Source: Saccharothrix sp. NRRL B-16348 (lineage in GTDB: Bacteria > Actinomycetota > Actinomycetes > Mycobacteriales > Pseudonocardiaceae). From it: a stretch of 64,000 bases of DNA. Made by a program: the position numbers and the translations under genes. Positions 8,320 to 18,024 of the stretch are shown in pieces (position 1 is the stretch's first letter; the number at the start of each line of letters is the position of its first letter). The DNA is taken from NCBI RefSeq assembly GCF_001280085.1, contig NZ_LGED01000194.1, positions 62,001 through 126,000 of the forward strand, given 5' to 3'. The notes under the pieces are model-generated. The model did not search any database and had not been told where the DNA came from. It saw nothing but the letters and a program-made list of their open reading frames with translations.

Positions 8320-10251
8320 TCAGGCCGCGTTCACCGAGACGTCGTCCAGCACGAACGAGGTCTGGTAGGACCAGTCCTCCACGCCGGTGAAGCTCACCGT
8401 GACGCTCTGGCCCGCGTACGCGCCCAGGTTGAAGGTGCGCACCTCGTAGCCGGACGGGGTGAGGTTGGTGTAGGTCGCCAGGGTGGTGCCGGCCACCGCG
8501 ACGGTGAAGGTGTCGAACACCTCCGGCTCGTACTCGTCGGTGCTGATCTTCAGCCACAGCGACAGGGTGGTGTTCGTGCAGCCCGCCGGGACGGTGACGG
8601 TCTGCGTCAGCGTCTCGGTGTTGCTGTAGCCGTAGCCGCTGATCCACGAGGAGCGGGTGCCGGAGCGCGGCGCGCCCTCACCGGTCCACGCGGCGATGGT
8701 GTGGGTGGCGTTCGACCAGCCGGTGGTGCCGCTCTCGAAGCCGCCGTTGACCGCCTTCTCGCCGGGCGCGGCGCACGAGCCGCCCGTCGGGGTGACGGTC
8801 CAGGTGAACGTGGTGCTCGCGGACTTGCCCGCGCTGTCGGTCGCCGTCGCGGTCACGGTGTAGGTGCCCGCGGTGGTGGGCGTGCCGGAGATCAGGCCGG
8901 TCGCCGACGCGATGGCCAGGCCGGGCGGCAACCCGGTGGCCGACCAGCTGTACGGCGGCGCGCCGCCGGAGGCCTTGAGCTGCAAGCCGGCGGCCGTGCC
9001 GACGGCGCCGGTCTGGTTGCCCGGCGGGGTGACCGACGGGTTGCCGGGGCCGGGGTCGCCGGTGTTGACGAACAGCAGGCGGTTCGGCGAGCCGGTGCCC
9101 GGGCTGGTGATCTTGTTCGGGGTGGAGTTGCCGATCATCGCGGTCGCGACCTGCGCGGGCGTCAACGACGGCGTGGCGCCGAGGAGGACCGCCGCGCCGC
9201 CCGCGACGTGCGGCGACGCCATGGACGTGCCGCTGATGGTGTTGGTGGCGGTGTCGTTGGTCATCCACGCCGAGGTGATGTTCTGGCCCGGCGCGAAGAT
9301 GTCCGTGCACGTGCCCCAGTTGGAGAACGAGGCGCGGGCGTCGGTGTTGGTGGAGGCGTTGACCGTGATCGCCTCGGCGACGCGGGCCGGGGTGAAGTTG
9401 CACGCGTTGGCGTTGGAGTTGCCCGACGCGATCGCGTAGGTGACGCCGTCGGCGATCGAGTTGCGGACCGCGGTCTCGCCGGTCACGTCGCTGCCCTGGC
9501 CGCCCAGGCTCATGTTGGCCACGGCCGGGCCCGAGGTGTGGTGGCCGGTGACCCAGTCGATGCCCGCGGCGACACCGGCGAACGAGCCGGAGCCTGCGCA
9601 GTTGAGCACCTTGACCGCGATCAGCCGCACGCCCTTGGCGACGCCGTGCGCCGTGCCGCCGACCGTGCCCGCCACGTGCGTGCCGTGGCCGTTGCAGTCG
9701 GTGTTGTTCGTGTCGACGGTGTTGGTGCCCCAAGCGGCCCGGCCGCCGAAGTCCGAGTGCGTGGTCCGGATGCCGGTGTCGATGATGTAGGCGGTGACGC
9801 CCGTGCCGTCGTTCGGGTAGGTGTAGGACGAGTCGAGCGGAAGGTCGCGCTGGTCGATGCGGTCCAGGCCCCACGACGGCGGGTTCGGCTGGGTCGCGGT
9901 GGCCTTGACCTCGCCGTTCTGCTGGACGTAGGCCACGCCGGGTTCGGCGGCCAGGCGGCGTGCGTCCCGTTCGGACAGCGTGCCCGCGAAGCCCTTGAGG
10001 GCGTGGCGGTAGGTGAAGTCGACCTTGGCGTCGTACTTGGCGCTGAGGTCGGCGGTGAGCACGTCGACGCTCTGCGTGGACAGCTCGTTGTAGACGACGA
10101 TGTAGCTGCCCGCGATGGCGGTCGGGTTGTTCGTGCCGAGGATGTCGGCTTCGGCCGCGGCGGGTGTGGCGCCGGAGGCCAGTGCCGCGGTGGTCATCGC
10201 CACCGCGGCTAACGCGAGCAGGGCTCGTCTGGATCCGCGAACGTCTCCCAT
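8320..10251 (-). CDS. Secreted S8 serine protease with Ig-like and C-terminal beta-sandwich domains
   Basis: Exported multidomain subtilase of 643 residues. The start MGDVRGSRRALLALAAVAMTT gives a proper signal peptide ending ATPAAA-E and has GAGGGAGAA upstream. Then come an I9 propeptide (SYIVVYNELS.. to VAYVQQNGEV), the catalytic domain with Asp158, His189 and Ser343 (GTSMASPH), a putative Ig fold (about 415-500, GLPPGLAIASATGLISGTPTTAGTY) and a C-terminal beta-sandwich (about 500-643, NGGFESGTTGW.. to FVLDDVSVNAA) of the kind that binds carbohydrate or surfaces. The catalytic core matches the protease at 2313, suggesting duplication plus domain gain. A CebR-controlled CBM2 protein converges on it. 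Confidence 0.95.
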   Translation of the reverse strand: MGDVRGSRRALLALAAVAMTTAALASGATPAAAEADILGTNNPTAIAGSYIVVYNELSTQSVDVLTADLSAKYDAKVDFTYRHALKGFAGTLSERDARRLAAEPGVAYVQQNGEVKATATQPNPPSWGLDRIDQRDLPLDSSYTYPNDGTGVTAYIIDTGIRTTHSDFGGRAAWGTNTVDTNNTDCNGHGTHVAGTVGGTAHGVAKGVRLIAVKVLNCAGSGSFAGVAAGIDWVTGHHTSGPAVANMSLGGQGSDVTGETAVRNSIADGVTYAIASGNSNANACNFTPARVAEAITVNASTNTDARASFSNWGTCTDIFAPGQNITSAWMTNDTATNTISGTSMASPHVAGGAAVLLGATPSLTPAQVATAMIGNSTPNKITSPGTGSPNRLLFVNTGDPGPGNPSVTPPGNQTGAVGTAAGLQLKASGGAPPYSWSATGLPPGLAIASATGLISGTPTTAGTYTVTATATDSAGKSASTTFTWTVTPTGGSCAAPGEKAVNGGFESGTTGWSNATHTIAAWTGEGAPRSGTRSSWISGYGYSNTETLTQTVTVPAGCTNTTLSLWLKISTDEYEPEVFDTFTVAVAGTTLATYTNLTPSGYEVRTFNLGAYAGQSVTVSFTGVEDWSYQTSFVLDDVSVNAA

Positions 10252-10460
10252 TGCAGGGTTCTCCCTCGTGCAGGGGTTCCGGCAGACCCAATGCGGCGCG
10301 GGTCGGCCGGGGAGTGGAGGTTCTGCGATCACGTTCGCGCGGACGTGATCGGCAACGTTAGAGGACTGCCCGGGGCCGGACAATCGGCCGGCAGTGGGAA
10401 CGACCTGCGGTATTCCGAACGGCGACCACGATCGGGCGACCCTTCGCCCCATTGGCCAAT

Positions 10461-10480
10461 AATCTTAATAACTTCAGTGT
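10461..10480 (+). repeat. AT-rich 20-mer shared with the recombinase promoter region
   Basis: AATCTTAATAACTTCAGTGT matches AACTTTAATACCTTCAGTGT at 34138-34157 at 17 of 20 positions, in the same orientation, 23.7 kb apart. In DNA this GC-rich the match is unlikely to be chance. The second copy lies directly upstream of a tyrosine recombinase gene, so a recombination or regulator site is possible. Confidence 0.5.
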
Positions 10481-10488
10481 CAACTAAA

Positions 10489-10533
10489 ACGAGTCCTTTT
10501 CCGGCACCAGACGTGGCACCGGAAAGGACTCGT
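10489..10533 (-). terminator. Terminator of the UvrA-like gene
   Basis: Long hairpin: ACGAGTCCTTTTCCGG (10489-10504) pairs with CCGGAAAGGACTCGT (10519-10533) with one bulged T. On the minus strand it is followed by GTTTTAGTTG, a short U-rich tail. It lies 20 nt past the stop of the UvrA-like gene. Confidence 0.85.
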
Positions 10534-10552
10534 ACCAAAGCAGCCAGGACGG

Positions 10553-12814
<2,262 letters not shown>

Positions 12815-12838
12815 CGCCTGGCTTTCCCCCTGCTTTGT

Positions 12839-12880
12839 TTATGCCGTAAGGTGCTCGCGGCACGGTACTTTACGCTGTAA
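12839..12880. promoter_or_regulatory. Paired operators in the uvrA-like/tetR divergent region
   Basis: TTATGCCGTAA (12839-12849) and TTACGCTGTAA (12870-12880) are 9/11 identical and each nearly palindromic around the centre. Their centres are 31 bp apart, about three helical turns, so bound dimers would lie on one face. They sit between the divergent starts at 12814 and 12892, the expected place for the adjacent TetR regulator. Confidence 0.7.
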
Positions 12881-12891
12881 GGGGTGGGCAA

Positions 12892-13679
12892 GTGGCGGTC
12901 TTCGCCGGGCAGGGTGACGCGCGTCGGTCGATGCGGCTGCTGTGGCGTGCGCCGGGTGGTGGTGCGGGGTCGGGGTTGTCGGTGGACGTGATCGTGGACG
13001 CGGCGATCGAGGTGGCGGATCGGGACGGCATGGCGGCGTTGTCGATGCGTGCGGTGGGTGAGCGGTTGGGGCGTTCGGCGATGGCGTTGTACACGTACGT
13101 GCCGAGCAAGTCGGAGTTGTTGGACCTGATGTACGACCGGGTGTTGGGCGAGTTGCCGTCGGAGTACCCGGTGGATGGCGGGTGGCGGGTGGCGTTGCGG
13201 GCGTGGGCGGAGGACGCGCGGGCGTTCTTCCTGGCTCACCCGTGGGTGTTGCAGGTGTCGCAGGCGCGGCCGGTGTTGGGGCCGAACGAGTTCGTGATGC
13301 TGGAGGTGTTGTTGCGGATCCTGCGGCCGACGGGGTTGGGGTCGTCGGTGTTGCGGGGTGTGGTGGGTGCGGTGGTGCAGTTCGTGCGCGGCGCGGCGGG
13401 GGTGATCGCGGAGGCTCGGCGGGCGGCGCGGGAGACGGGGATGACGGACGAGGAGTGGTGGTTCTCGCGGTCGGAGATGTTCGAGGAAGTGGCTCCGGAC
13501 TTCGCCGAGCGGTTTCCGCTGTCGACGTGGCTGGGGGAGGAGGAGCCGCCGGTGGCGGAGGGGGAGGAGTGCGTGCCGTACTTGGAGCGGGACGCGGTGT
13601 TGAACTTCGTGACGGGGTTGGAGGTGTTGTTGGACGGTGTGGAGGCTGCGGTGGCGCGTGCGCGTGCTGGCGGGGGCTG
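12892..13679 (+). CDS. TetR-family repressor with TetR C-terminal domain
   Basis: DNA-binding regulator of 262 residues. The N-terminal helix-turn-helix (about 27-75, VIVDAAIEVADRDGMAALSMRAVGERLG..MALYTYVPSKSELLDLMYD) is followed by a long C-terminal domain like that of tetracycline-type TetR_C repressors (WRVALRAWAEDARAFFLAHPWVLQV). The GTG start has AAGGGGTGGG upstream. About 25 Arg/Gly-rich residues precede the DNA-binding domain. It is divergent from the UvrA-like ATPase and probably represses it and itself through the paired TTAyGCyGTAA sites. The ligand is unknown, perhaps the drug handled by the ATPase. Confidence 0.9.
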
Positions 13680-13828
13680 AGGTCGGTCGGCGGTGATATA
13701 CGGTGTGCCGGTTGGCGCGGACGAGGGAGGTGGGACCCATTTCTGCTGGTGTGCATCGGGTCGCTCCCGGCCGCGTCGTGGCGGTGTGAGGGGCGCCCTC
13801 GGGTTTGACGCGAGAGGCGTTCGTTTCC

Positions 13829-14599
13829 ATGGATGTTGATGTTGTCGCGCGGTTGCGAGCGGCTGGGTGTGTGTTCGCCGAGGACGAGGCGCGGGTGTTG
13901 GTGGAGGCCGCGCGGGGGCCGGAGGAGTTGGCGTTGTTGACGGCGCGGCGGGTGGCCGGGTTGCCGTTGGAGCAGGTGGTGGGGTGGGCCGAGTTCTGCG
14001 GGTTGCGGGTGGTGGTGGAGCCGGGTGTGTTCGTGCCCCGTCGGCGCACCGAGTTCCTGGTGCGGGTGGCGGTGGGGGTGGCGCGGTCGGGTTCGGTGGT
14101 GGTGGACCTGTGTTGTGGGTCGGGCGCGGTGGGTGCGGCAGTGGTCGACCGGGTGGCCGGGGTGGAGTTGCACGCGGTGGACGTGGATCCGGCGGCGGTG
14201 GCGTGCGCTCGGCGCAATCTGGGTGCGGGTCGGGTGTACGCGGGTGATCTGTACGAGCCGTTGCCGGTGTCGTTGGCGGGGCGGGTGGACGTCCTGGTGG
14301 CGAACGCGCCCTATGTGCCGACGGGGGCGATCGGGTTGATGCCGCCGGAGGCGCGTGAGCACGAGCCGCGGGTGGCGTTGGACGGGGGGTCGGACGGTCT
14401 GGACGTGCAGCGGCGGGTGGACGTGGGGGCGGGGCGGGGGTTGGCGCGGGGGGGGGGGGTGTTGGTGGGGGGGGGTGGGGGGGAGGGGGCGGGGGCGGGG
14501 GGGGGGTTTGGGGGGGGGGGGGCAGGCGGGTTGCGCGCGGAGGTCGTGTCGGACGAGGAGTTGTCGGCGACCGTGGTGATCGGGTCGGTCGCACCCTGA
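13829..14599 (+). CDS. Putative protein N5-glutamine methyltransferase (HemK-like), 3' part eroded to poly-G
   Basis: SAM-dependent methyltransferase of about 256 residues. Motif I is VVDLCCGSGAVGAAV, the acidic residue follows in AVDVDPAAV, and the catalytic-type motif reads NAPYVP where NPPY is usual. After LDGGSDGLDVQRR the normal sequence gives way to Gly/Ala-only residues (about 199-232) and then resumes as LRAEVVSDEELSATVVIG, the family's usual ending. The frame is kept but the DNA there is nearly pure G. Either the sequence is corrupt or the last helices are destroyed. ATG 13829 has GAGAGG upstream; TTG 13805 is also possible. Confidence 0.8.
   Translation: MDVDVVARLRAAGCVFAEDEARVLVEAARGPEELALLTARRVAGLPLEQVVGWAEFCGLRVVVEPGVFVPRRRTEFLVRVAVGVARSGSVVVDLCCGSGAVGAAVVDRVAGVELHAVDVDPAAVACARRNLGAGRVYAGDLYEPLPVSLAGRVDVLVANAPYVPTGAIGLMPPEAREHEPRVALDGGSDGLDVQRRVDVGAGRGLARGGGVLVGGGGGEGAGAGGGFGGGGAGGLRAEVVSDEELSATVVIGSVAP
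14424..14523 (+). repeat. Poly-G low-complexity tract inside the methyltransferase gene
   Basis: About 100 bp, almost all G, with runs of 12 (14448-14459), 9, 7, 10 and 13 (14510-14522) broken by single T, A or C. It replaces codons where family members have a varied motif. Likely a base-calling or assembly artefact, since only non-G bases seem to be lost and the frame is unchanged. Confidence 0.85.
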
Positions 14600-14605
14600 G
14601 ACACC

Positions 14606-14659
14606 GTTGAGCGAGTGCTCAACACTGGCTACCCTCCGTTTTGAGCACTCGCTCAAAAC
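14606..14659. promoter_or_regulatory. Two TetR-type operators before the monooxygenase operon
   Basis: TTGAGCGAGTGCTCAA at 14607-14622 and its reverse complement TTGAGCACTCGCTCAA at 14641-14656. Each is a dyad of TTGAGC-N4-GCTCAA; the second extends to 9-bp arms (14638-14646 and 14651-14659). Centres are 34 bp apart with the presumed promoter between them. The TetR gene at the end of this operon is the likely binder. Confidence 0.8.
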
Positions 14660-14670
14660 GGGGGTGGCCG

Positions 14671-15831
14671 GTGGTCGGGCGGACTGTGGTCGTGGTGGGT
14701 GGCGGCATCGGTGGTCTGGCGGCGGCGGTCGCGCTGCGTCGGACCGGGTGGCGGGTCGTGGTGGTGGAACGCGCGGCGGGGTTCGGCGAGGTCGGCGCGG
14801 GGCTTTCGCTGTGGCCGAACGCGATGCGCGCGCTCGGGGCGCTCGGGTTGGGGGAGCGGGTCCGTGCGGTCGGCGCGGTGGAGACGGCGGGCGGCGTGCG
14901 CGGCCGATCCGGTCGGTGGCTGTCGCGGCTGGACAACGCCGAGATCGAACGGCGGCACGGCGCGCCGCTGGTGGTGGTGCGGCGGGCGGACCTGATCCGG
15001 ACGTTGGTGGAGGCGTTGCCGCCGGAGTGCCTGCGGTCGGGCAGCGAGGTGCTCGCGGTGCGGTCGGACGGTGACGCCGTGGTGGTCGAGCACCGGGGCG
15101 GTGTCGTGCGCGCGGATCTGGTGGTCGGCGCGGACGGTGTGCACAGCGGGGTGCGGCGGCAGTGGTGGCCGGAGGCGAGGCTCCCGCGCTACGCGGGGTA
15201 CACGGCGTGGCGCATGATCACCGAGCCGGTCGCCGCGCCGCCAGCGGAGGGTGCGGTGATCTGGGGTCGCGGTGAACGGCTCGGGTTCACCGCGTTGCCG
15301 GGCGGGCGGTTCTACTGCTTCGGGACGGCGACGGTGCCCGCCGGTGGTGTCGCCGCGGGTGGTGAGCTCGCCGCCGTGCGGGACCGGTTCGGCGACTGGC
15401 CCGACCCGGTGCCCGCGTTGTTGGCGGCGGTGCCCGAGGGCGGTGTGGTGCGCCATGACGTGCACGTCCTGCCGCCGTTGGCGACGTACGTGCGCGGCCG
15501 GGTGGCGTTGTTGGGTGACGCGGCGCACGCGATGGACCCGGCGTTGGGTCAGGGCGCGGGGCAGGCGTTGGAGGACGCGGTCGTGCTGGCCGACTGCCTG
15601 GTCCGGGACGCGGGCGTGGGTGCGGCGCTGGTCCGCTACGACCGGGTGCGCCGGCCGCGGGCCCGGTCCGTGGTGCGGCGTTCGGCGCGGCTGGGTCGGG
15701 TGGCCCGGTGGTCGTGGCCGCCGGCGGTCGTGGTCCGTGATCTCGCCGCCAGGCTGACCCCGGCGTCCGCGACCCTGCGCGCCATGGCGCCGGTCCTCGG
15801 CTGGACGCCACCGGAAAGCGGGGGTCGCTAG
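14671..15831 (+). CDS. FAD-dependent monooxygenase
   Basis: Class A flavoprotein monooxygenase of about 386 residues, expected to hydroxylate or epoxidise a small molecule with NAD(P)H. FAD motifs: VVVGGGIGGLAAAVAL at the N-terminus, the DG motif GADGVHSGVRR, and the GD motif LLGDAAHAMDPALGQGAGQALEDA. It is closest in layout to salicylate hydroxylase and zeaxanthin epoxidase-like enzymes. GTG 14671 puts the dinucleotide fold right at the start and has CGGGGGTGG upstream; TTG 14641 overlaps the operator. First gene of an operon with the membrane protein (stop and start overlap) and a TetR gene. Confidence 0.9.
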   Translation: MVGRTVVVVGGGIGGLAAAVALRRTGWRVVVVERAAGFGEVGAGLSLWPNAMRALGALGLGERVRAVGAVETAGGVRGRSGRWLSRLDNAEIERRHGAPLVVVRRADLIRTLVEALPPECLRSGSEVLAVRSDGDAVVVEHRGGVVRADLVVGADGVHSGVRRQWWPEARLPRYAGYTAWRMITEPVAAPPAEGAVIWGRGERLGFTALPGGRFYCFGTATVPAGGVAAGGELAAVRDRFGDWPDPVPALLAAVPEGGVVRHDVHVLPPLATYVRGRVALLGDAAHAMDPALGQGAGQALEDAVVLADCLVRDAGVGAALVRYDRVRRPRARSVVRRSARLGRVARWSWPPAVVVRDLAARLTPASATLRAMAPVLGWTPPESGGR

Positions 15832-17381
15832 TGCCCGACTGGACTTATCACCCGTTGCGCGGGATCGCCGCCGCGCTGCTGGGGACGGGTCGGTCCCGGC
15901 GGGTGGCGTTGCGGACGCTGGCCGTGGTCGGGTCGTGTCCGGGCGGCGGGCGGCTGGTGTCGTGGGGGTTCGGGCACCGCCATCCGCCGGCGCGGCTGGC
16001 CGGCGAGGTCGCCGGTGTCCCGGTGCGCAACCGGCTCGGCGCGGTGGTGCCGCCGGGGGTGGCGCGGGACGCGGTGCGGGCGTTGCCGCTGCTGGGCGCG
16101 GGGGTGGTCGAGGTGGCACCGGTCGGGCTCTCCGATGTGGACGTGGTGCGCGAGGCCGTCGTGGGTCGGCGTGTGCCGGTGATCGTGCGTGCGACGGACC
16201 CGGCCGTGGTGGACGCGTTGTCGCCGCACGTCGACGCGGTCCGGTTGGGGGCCGATCCCGCGGTGGTGCACCTGGCGTCCGCGTCGACGGCCCGGGCCGT
16301 CGACGTCCTCGCCGACCCGGCCAAGGCGGTCCTGGTCACGCCCGAGGTGCTGGTGCGGGCCGGTCCGGGGTTCTTCGCGCGGGTGACGGAGGCGGCGACG
16401 CCCACCGCTCCCGCGCCGTCGGTGCGCGACGTGGGCCTCGACCCGCGGCGGTGGCCGGCGTGGTGGTGGGGTGTGCTGGTCGGGCTGGGCATGATCGTCG
16501 CGGGTCTGGGCGCCGCCGCGATCACCCTCGGTCCGGTGCTGCTCTGGTACGACCGCGGGTTCCTGGGCGCGGACGTGGACCGGCTGCACGCGATCAACCA
16601 CCACTTGGTGCACTTCCTGCAGCACGACCGGATCACCATGGCCGGCACGATGGTGGCGATCGGCGTGCTCTACGTGGGCCTGGCGGCGGGCGGTGTGCGG
16701 ACGGGCCGGCCGTGGGCCCGTGAGGCGTTCCTCGTGTCCGGCTGGATCGGGTTCCCGACGCTGCTCTACTTCCTCGGCTTCGGTTTCGTGGAGCCGCTGC
16801 ACACGGTCGCGGCCGTGGTGCTGTTCCCGATGTTCCTGGCCGCCACCCGGCGGGGCACGGACGGCCCGCACTGGACGGCGCGCCCGGACGGGCCCGAGCA
16901 CGAGCGGCGGCGGGCGCTGGTCGGGCAGTTGTTGGTGGTGTGCACGGGGCTCGGCCTGTTCAGCGGCGGCGTGGTGGTGTCGGCGGTGGGCCTGTCCGAC
17001 GTGTTCGTGGCCAGTGACCTGGCGTTCCTGCGGACCGGGCCGGAGGCGTTGCGGGCCGCGAACCCGCGGCTGCCAGGGTTCGTCGCGCACGACCGCGCGG
17101 GGTTCGGCGGCGCGCTGATGTCCGCGGCCGCGGCGATCACGCTGCTCGGCGCGTGGGGTTGGCGGCGGGGCGAGGCGTGGGTGTGGTGGTCGCTCGCGCT
17201 GGCCGCGGCGGCCGGGTTCCTGCCCGCGGTCGTGGTGCACGGCGTCATCGGCTACACCGACGCGGGCCACCTGGCGCCGGTGTTCGTCGGGATCGGCCTC
17301 ACCGCGGCGGCCCTGGTCCTGGCCCGCCCCTACCTGTGCGCACGCCCGCGGAGGGTCCGGGCGGCCGCGCCCCTACCGTGA
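15831..17381 (+). CDS. DHODH-like segment fused to a polytopic membrane domain
   Basis: 516 residues, two parts. Residues 1-200 (GHRHPPARLAGEVAGVPVRNRLGAVVPPGVARDAVRALPLLGAGVVEVAPVGL) recall the start of a class-2 dihydroorotate dehydrogenase barrel, but lysine and asparagine flavin-site residues are not evident, so it is probably not a working enzyme. Residues 205-505 contain about seven hydrophobic helices with the polar cluster HAINHHLVHFLQHDRITMAG, possibly a metal or redox site. The GTG overlaps the TAG of the monooxygenase gene, so translation is coupled. Function unknown; a role with the monooxygenase is inferred from the operon. Confidence 0.75.
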   Translation: MPDWTYHPLRGIAAALLGTGRSRRVALRTLAVVGSCPGGGRLVSWGFGHRHPPARLAGEVAGVPVRNRLGAVVPPGVARDAVRALPLLGAGVVEVAPVGLSDVDVVREAVVGRRVPVIVRATDPAVVDALSPHVDAVRLGADPAVVHLASASTARAVDVLADPAKAVLVTPEVLVRAGPGFFARVTEAATPTAPAPSVRDVGLDPRRWPAWWWGVLVGLGMIVAGLGAAAITLGPVLLWYDRGFLGADVDRLHAINHHLVHFLQHDRITMAGTMVAIGVLYVGLAAGGVRTGRPWAREAFLVSGWIGFPTLLYFLGFGFVEPLHTVAAVVLFPMFLAATRRGTDGPHWTARPDGPEHERRRALVGQLLVVCTGLGLFSGGVVVSAVGLSDVFVASDLAFLRTGPEALRAANPRLPGFVAHDRAGFGGALMSAAAAITLLGAWGWRRGEAWVWWSLALAAAAGFLPAVVVHGVIGYTDAGHLAPVFVGIGLTAAALVLARPYLCARPRRVRAAAPLP

Positions 17382-17385
17382 TGGC

Positions 17386-18012
17386 ATGGCCGACACCCGA
17401 CAGCGACTGATCGACGGCGCGATCGACACGATCCGGCGGCACGGCATCACCGGGACGTCCGCGCGCACGATCGCCGCGACCGCCGGCGTCAACCAGGCCT
17501 TGGTGTTCTACCACTTCGGCAGCGTGCACGAGCTGCTGGAAGCGGCGTGCCTGGCCGCGACGGAGGCCAGGGTGGCGTCGTTCGCGGCCGGCCTGGACGA
17601 GGTCGCGGACCTGCGGGAGCTGCTGGACCTGGGGCGGCGGCTGCACGCCGAGGAACGCTCGCTGGGCAACGTCATGGTGCTCGCCCAGCTGCTGGCCGGC
17701 GCGCAGTCCGACCCGGAGCTGGCCAAAGCGACGTCGGCGGCGTTGGAGCTGTGGATCCGGCCGGTCGAGCGGGCGCTGGACCGGCTGCTCGCCGACTCGC
17801 CGCTGGCCGACGTGGTGGACACCGCCGGGCTGGCCCGCGCCGTGTGCGCGGGGTTCATCGGCCTGGAGCTGTTCGAGGGCGTGGACCCCGCCGGCGCGCA
17901 CGCCGCGTTGGACGCCTTGGAGCGCCTGGCGGCTCTCGTCGACGTGGTGCAGGACCTCGGTCCGGTCGCCCGCCGCGCGCTGCACGCCAAGCTCCGCCGG
18001 TCCGCGACCTGA
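17386..18012 (+). CDS. TetR/AcrR-family regulator closing the operon
   Basis: Regulator of 208 residues. The N-terminal helix-turn-helix is clear (RQRLIDGAIDTIRRHGITGTSARTIAATAGVNQALVFYHFGSVHELLEAA, about 4-53); the all-helical ligand domain has no recognisable specificity. The ATG follows the membrane protein stop by 4 nt, so it is co-transcribed with the monooxygenase. It most likely autoregulates the operon through the TTGAGC-N4-GCTCAA pair upstream of the first gene. It converges on the next gene with a 12-bp gap. Confidence 0.9.
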   Translation: MADTRQRLIDGAIDTIRRHGITGTSARTIAATAGVNQALVFYHFGSVHELLEAACLAATEARVASFAAGLDEVADLRELLDLGRRLHAEERSLGNVMVLAQLLAGAQSDPELAKATSAALELWIRPVERALDRLLADSPLADVVDTAGLARAVCAGFIGLELFEGVDPAGAHAALDALERLAALVDVVQDLGPVARRALHAKLRRSAT

Positions 18013-18024
18013 GGCCGGTTCCGG

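Larger units (their letters stand above)
10252..10552. other. Gene-free stretch of 301 bp, promoter side of the S8 protease
   Basis: No convincing gene. It holds the 5' region of the minus-strand protease, an AT-rich patch (10451-10490) unlike its surroundings, and the terminator of the UvrA-like gene. On the minus strand the patch contains TTGACA (at 10483-10478), a good -35 candidate, with no equally good -10 found. Confidence 0.6.

Noticed and set aside
13680..13828. Small gene between TetR and the methyltransferase
   Set aside because: GAGGGAGGTGGG at about 13723 looks like a ribosome-binding site but no start and open frame of credible length follow it.
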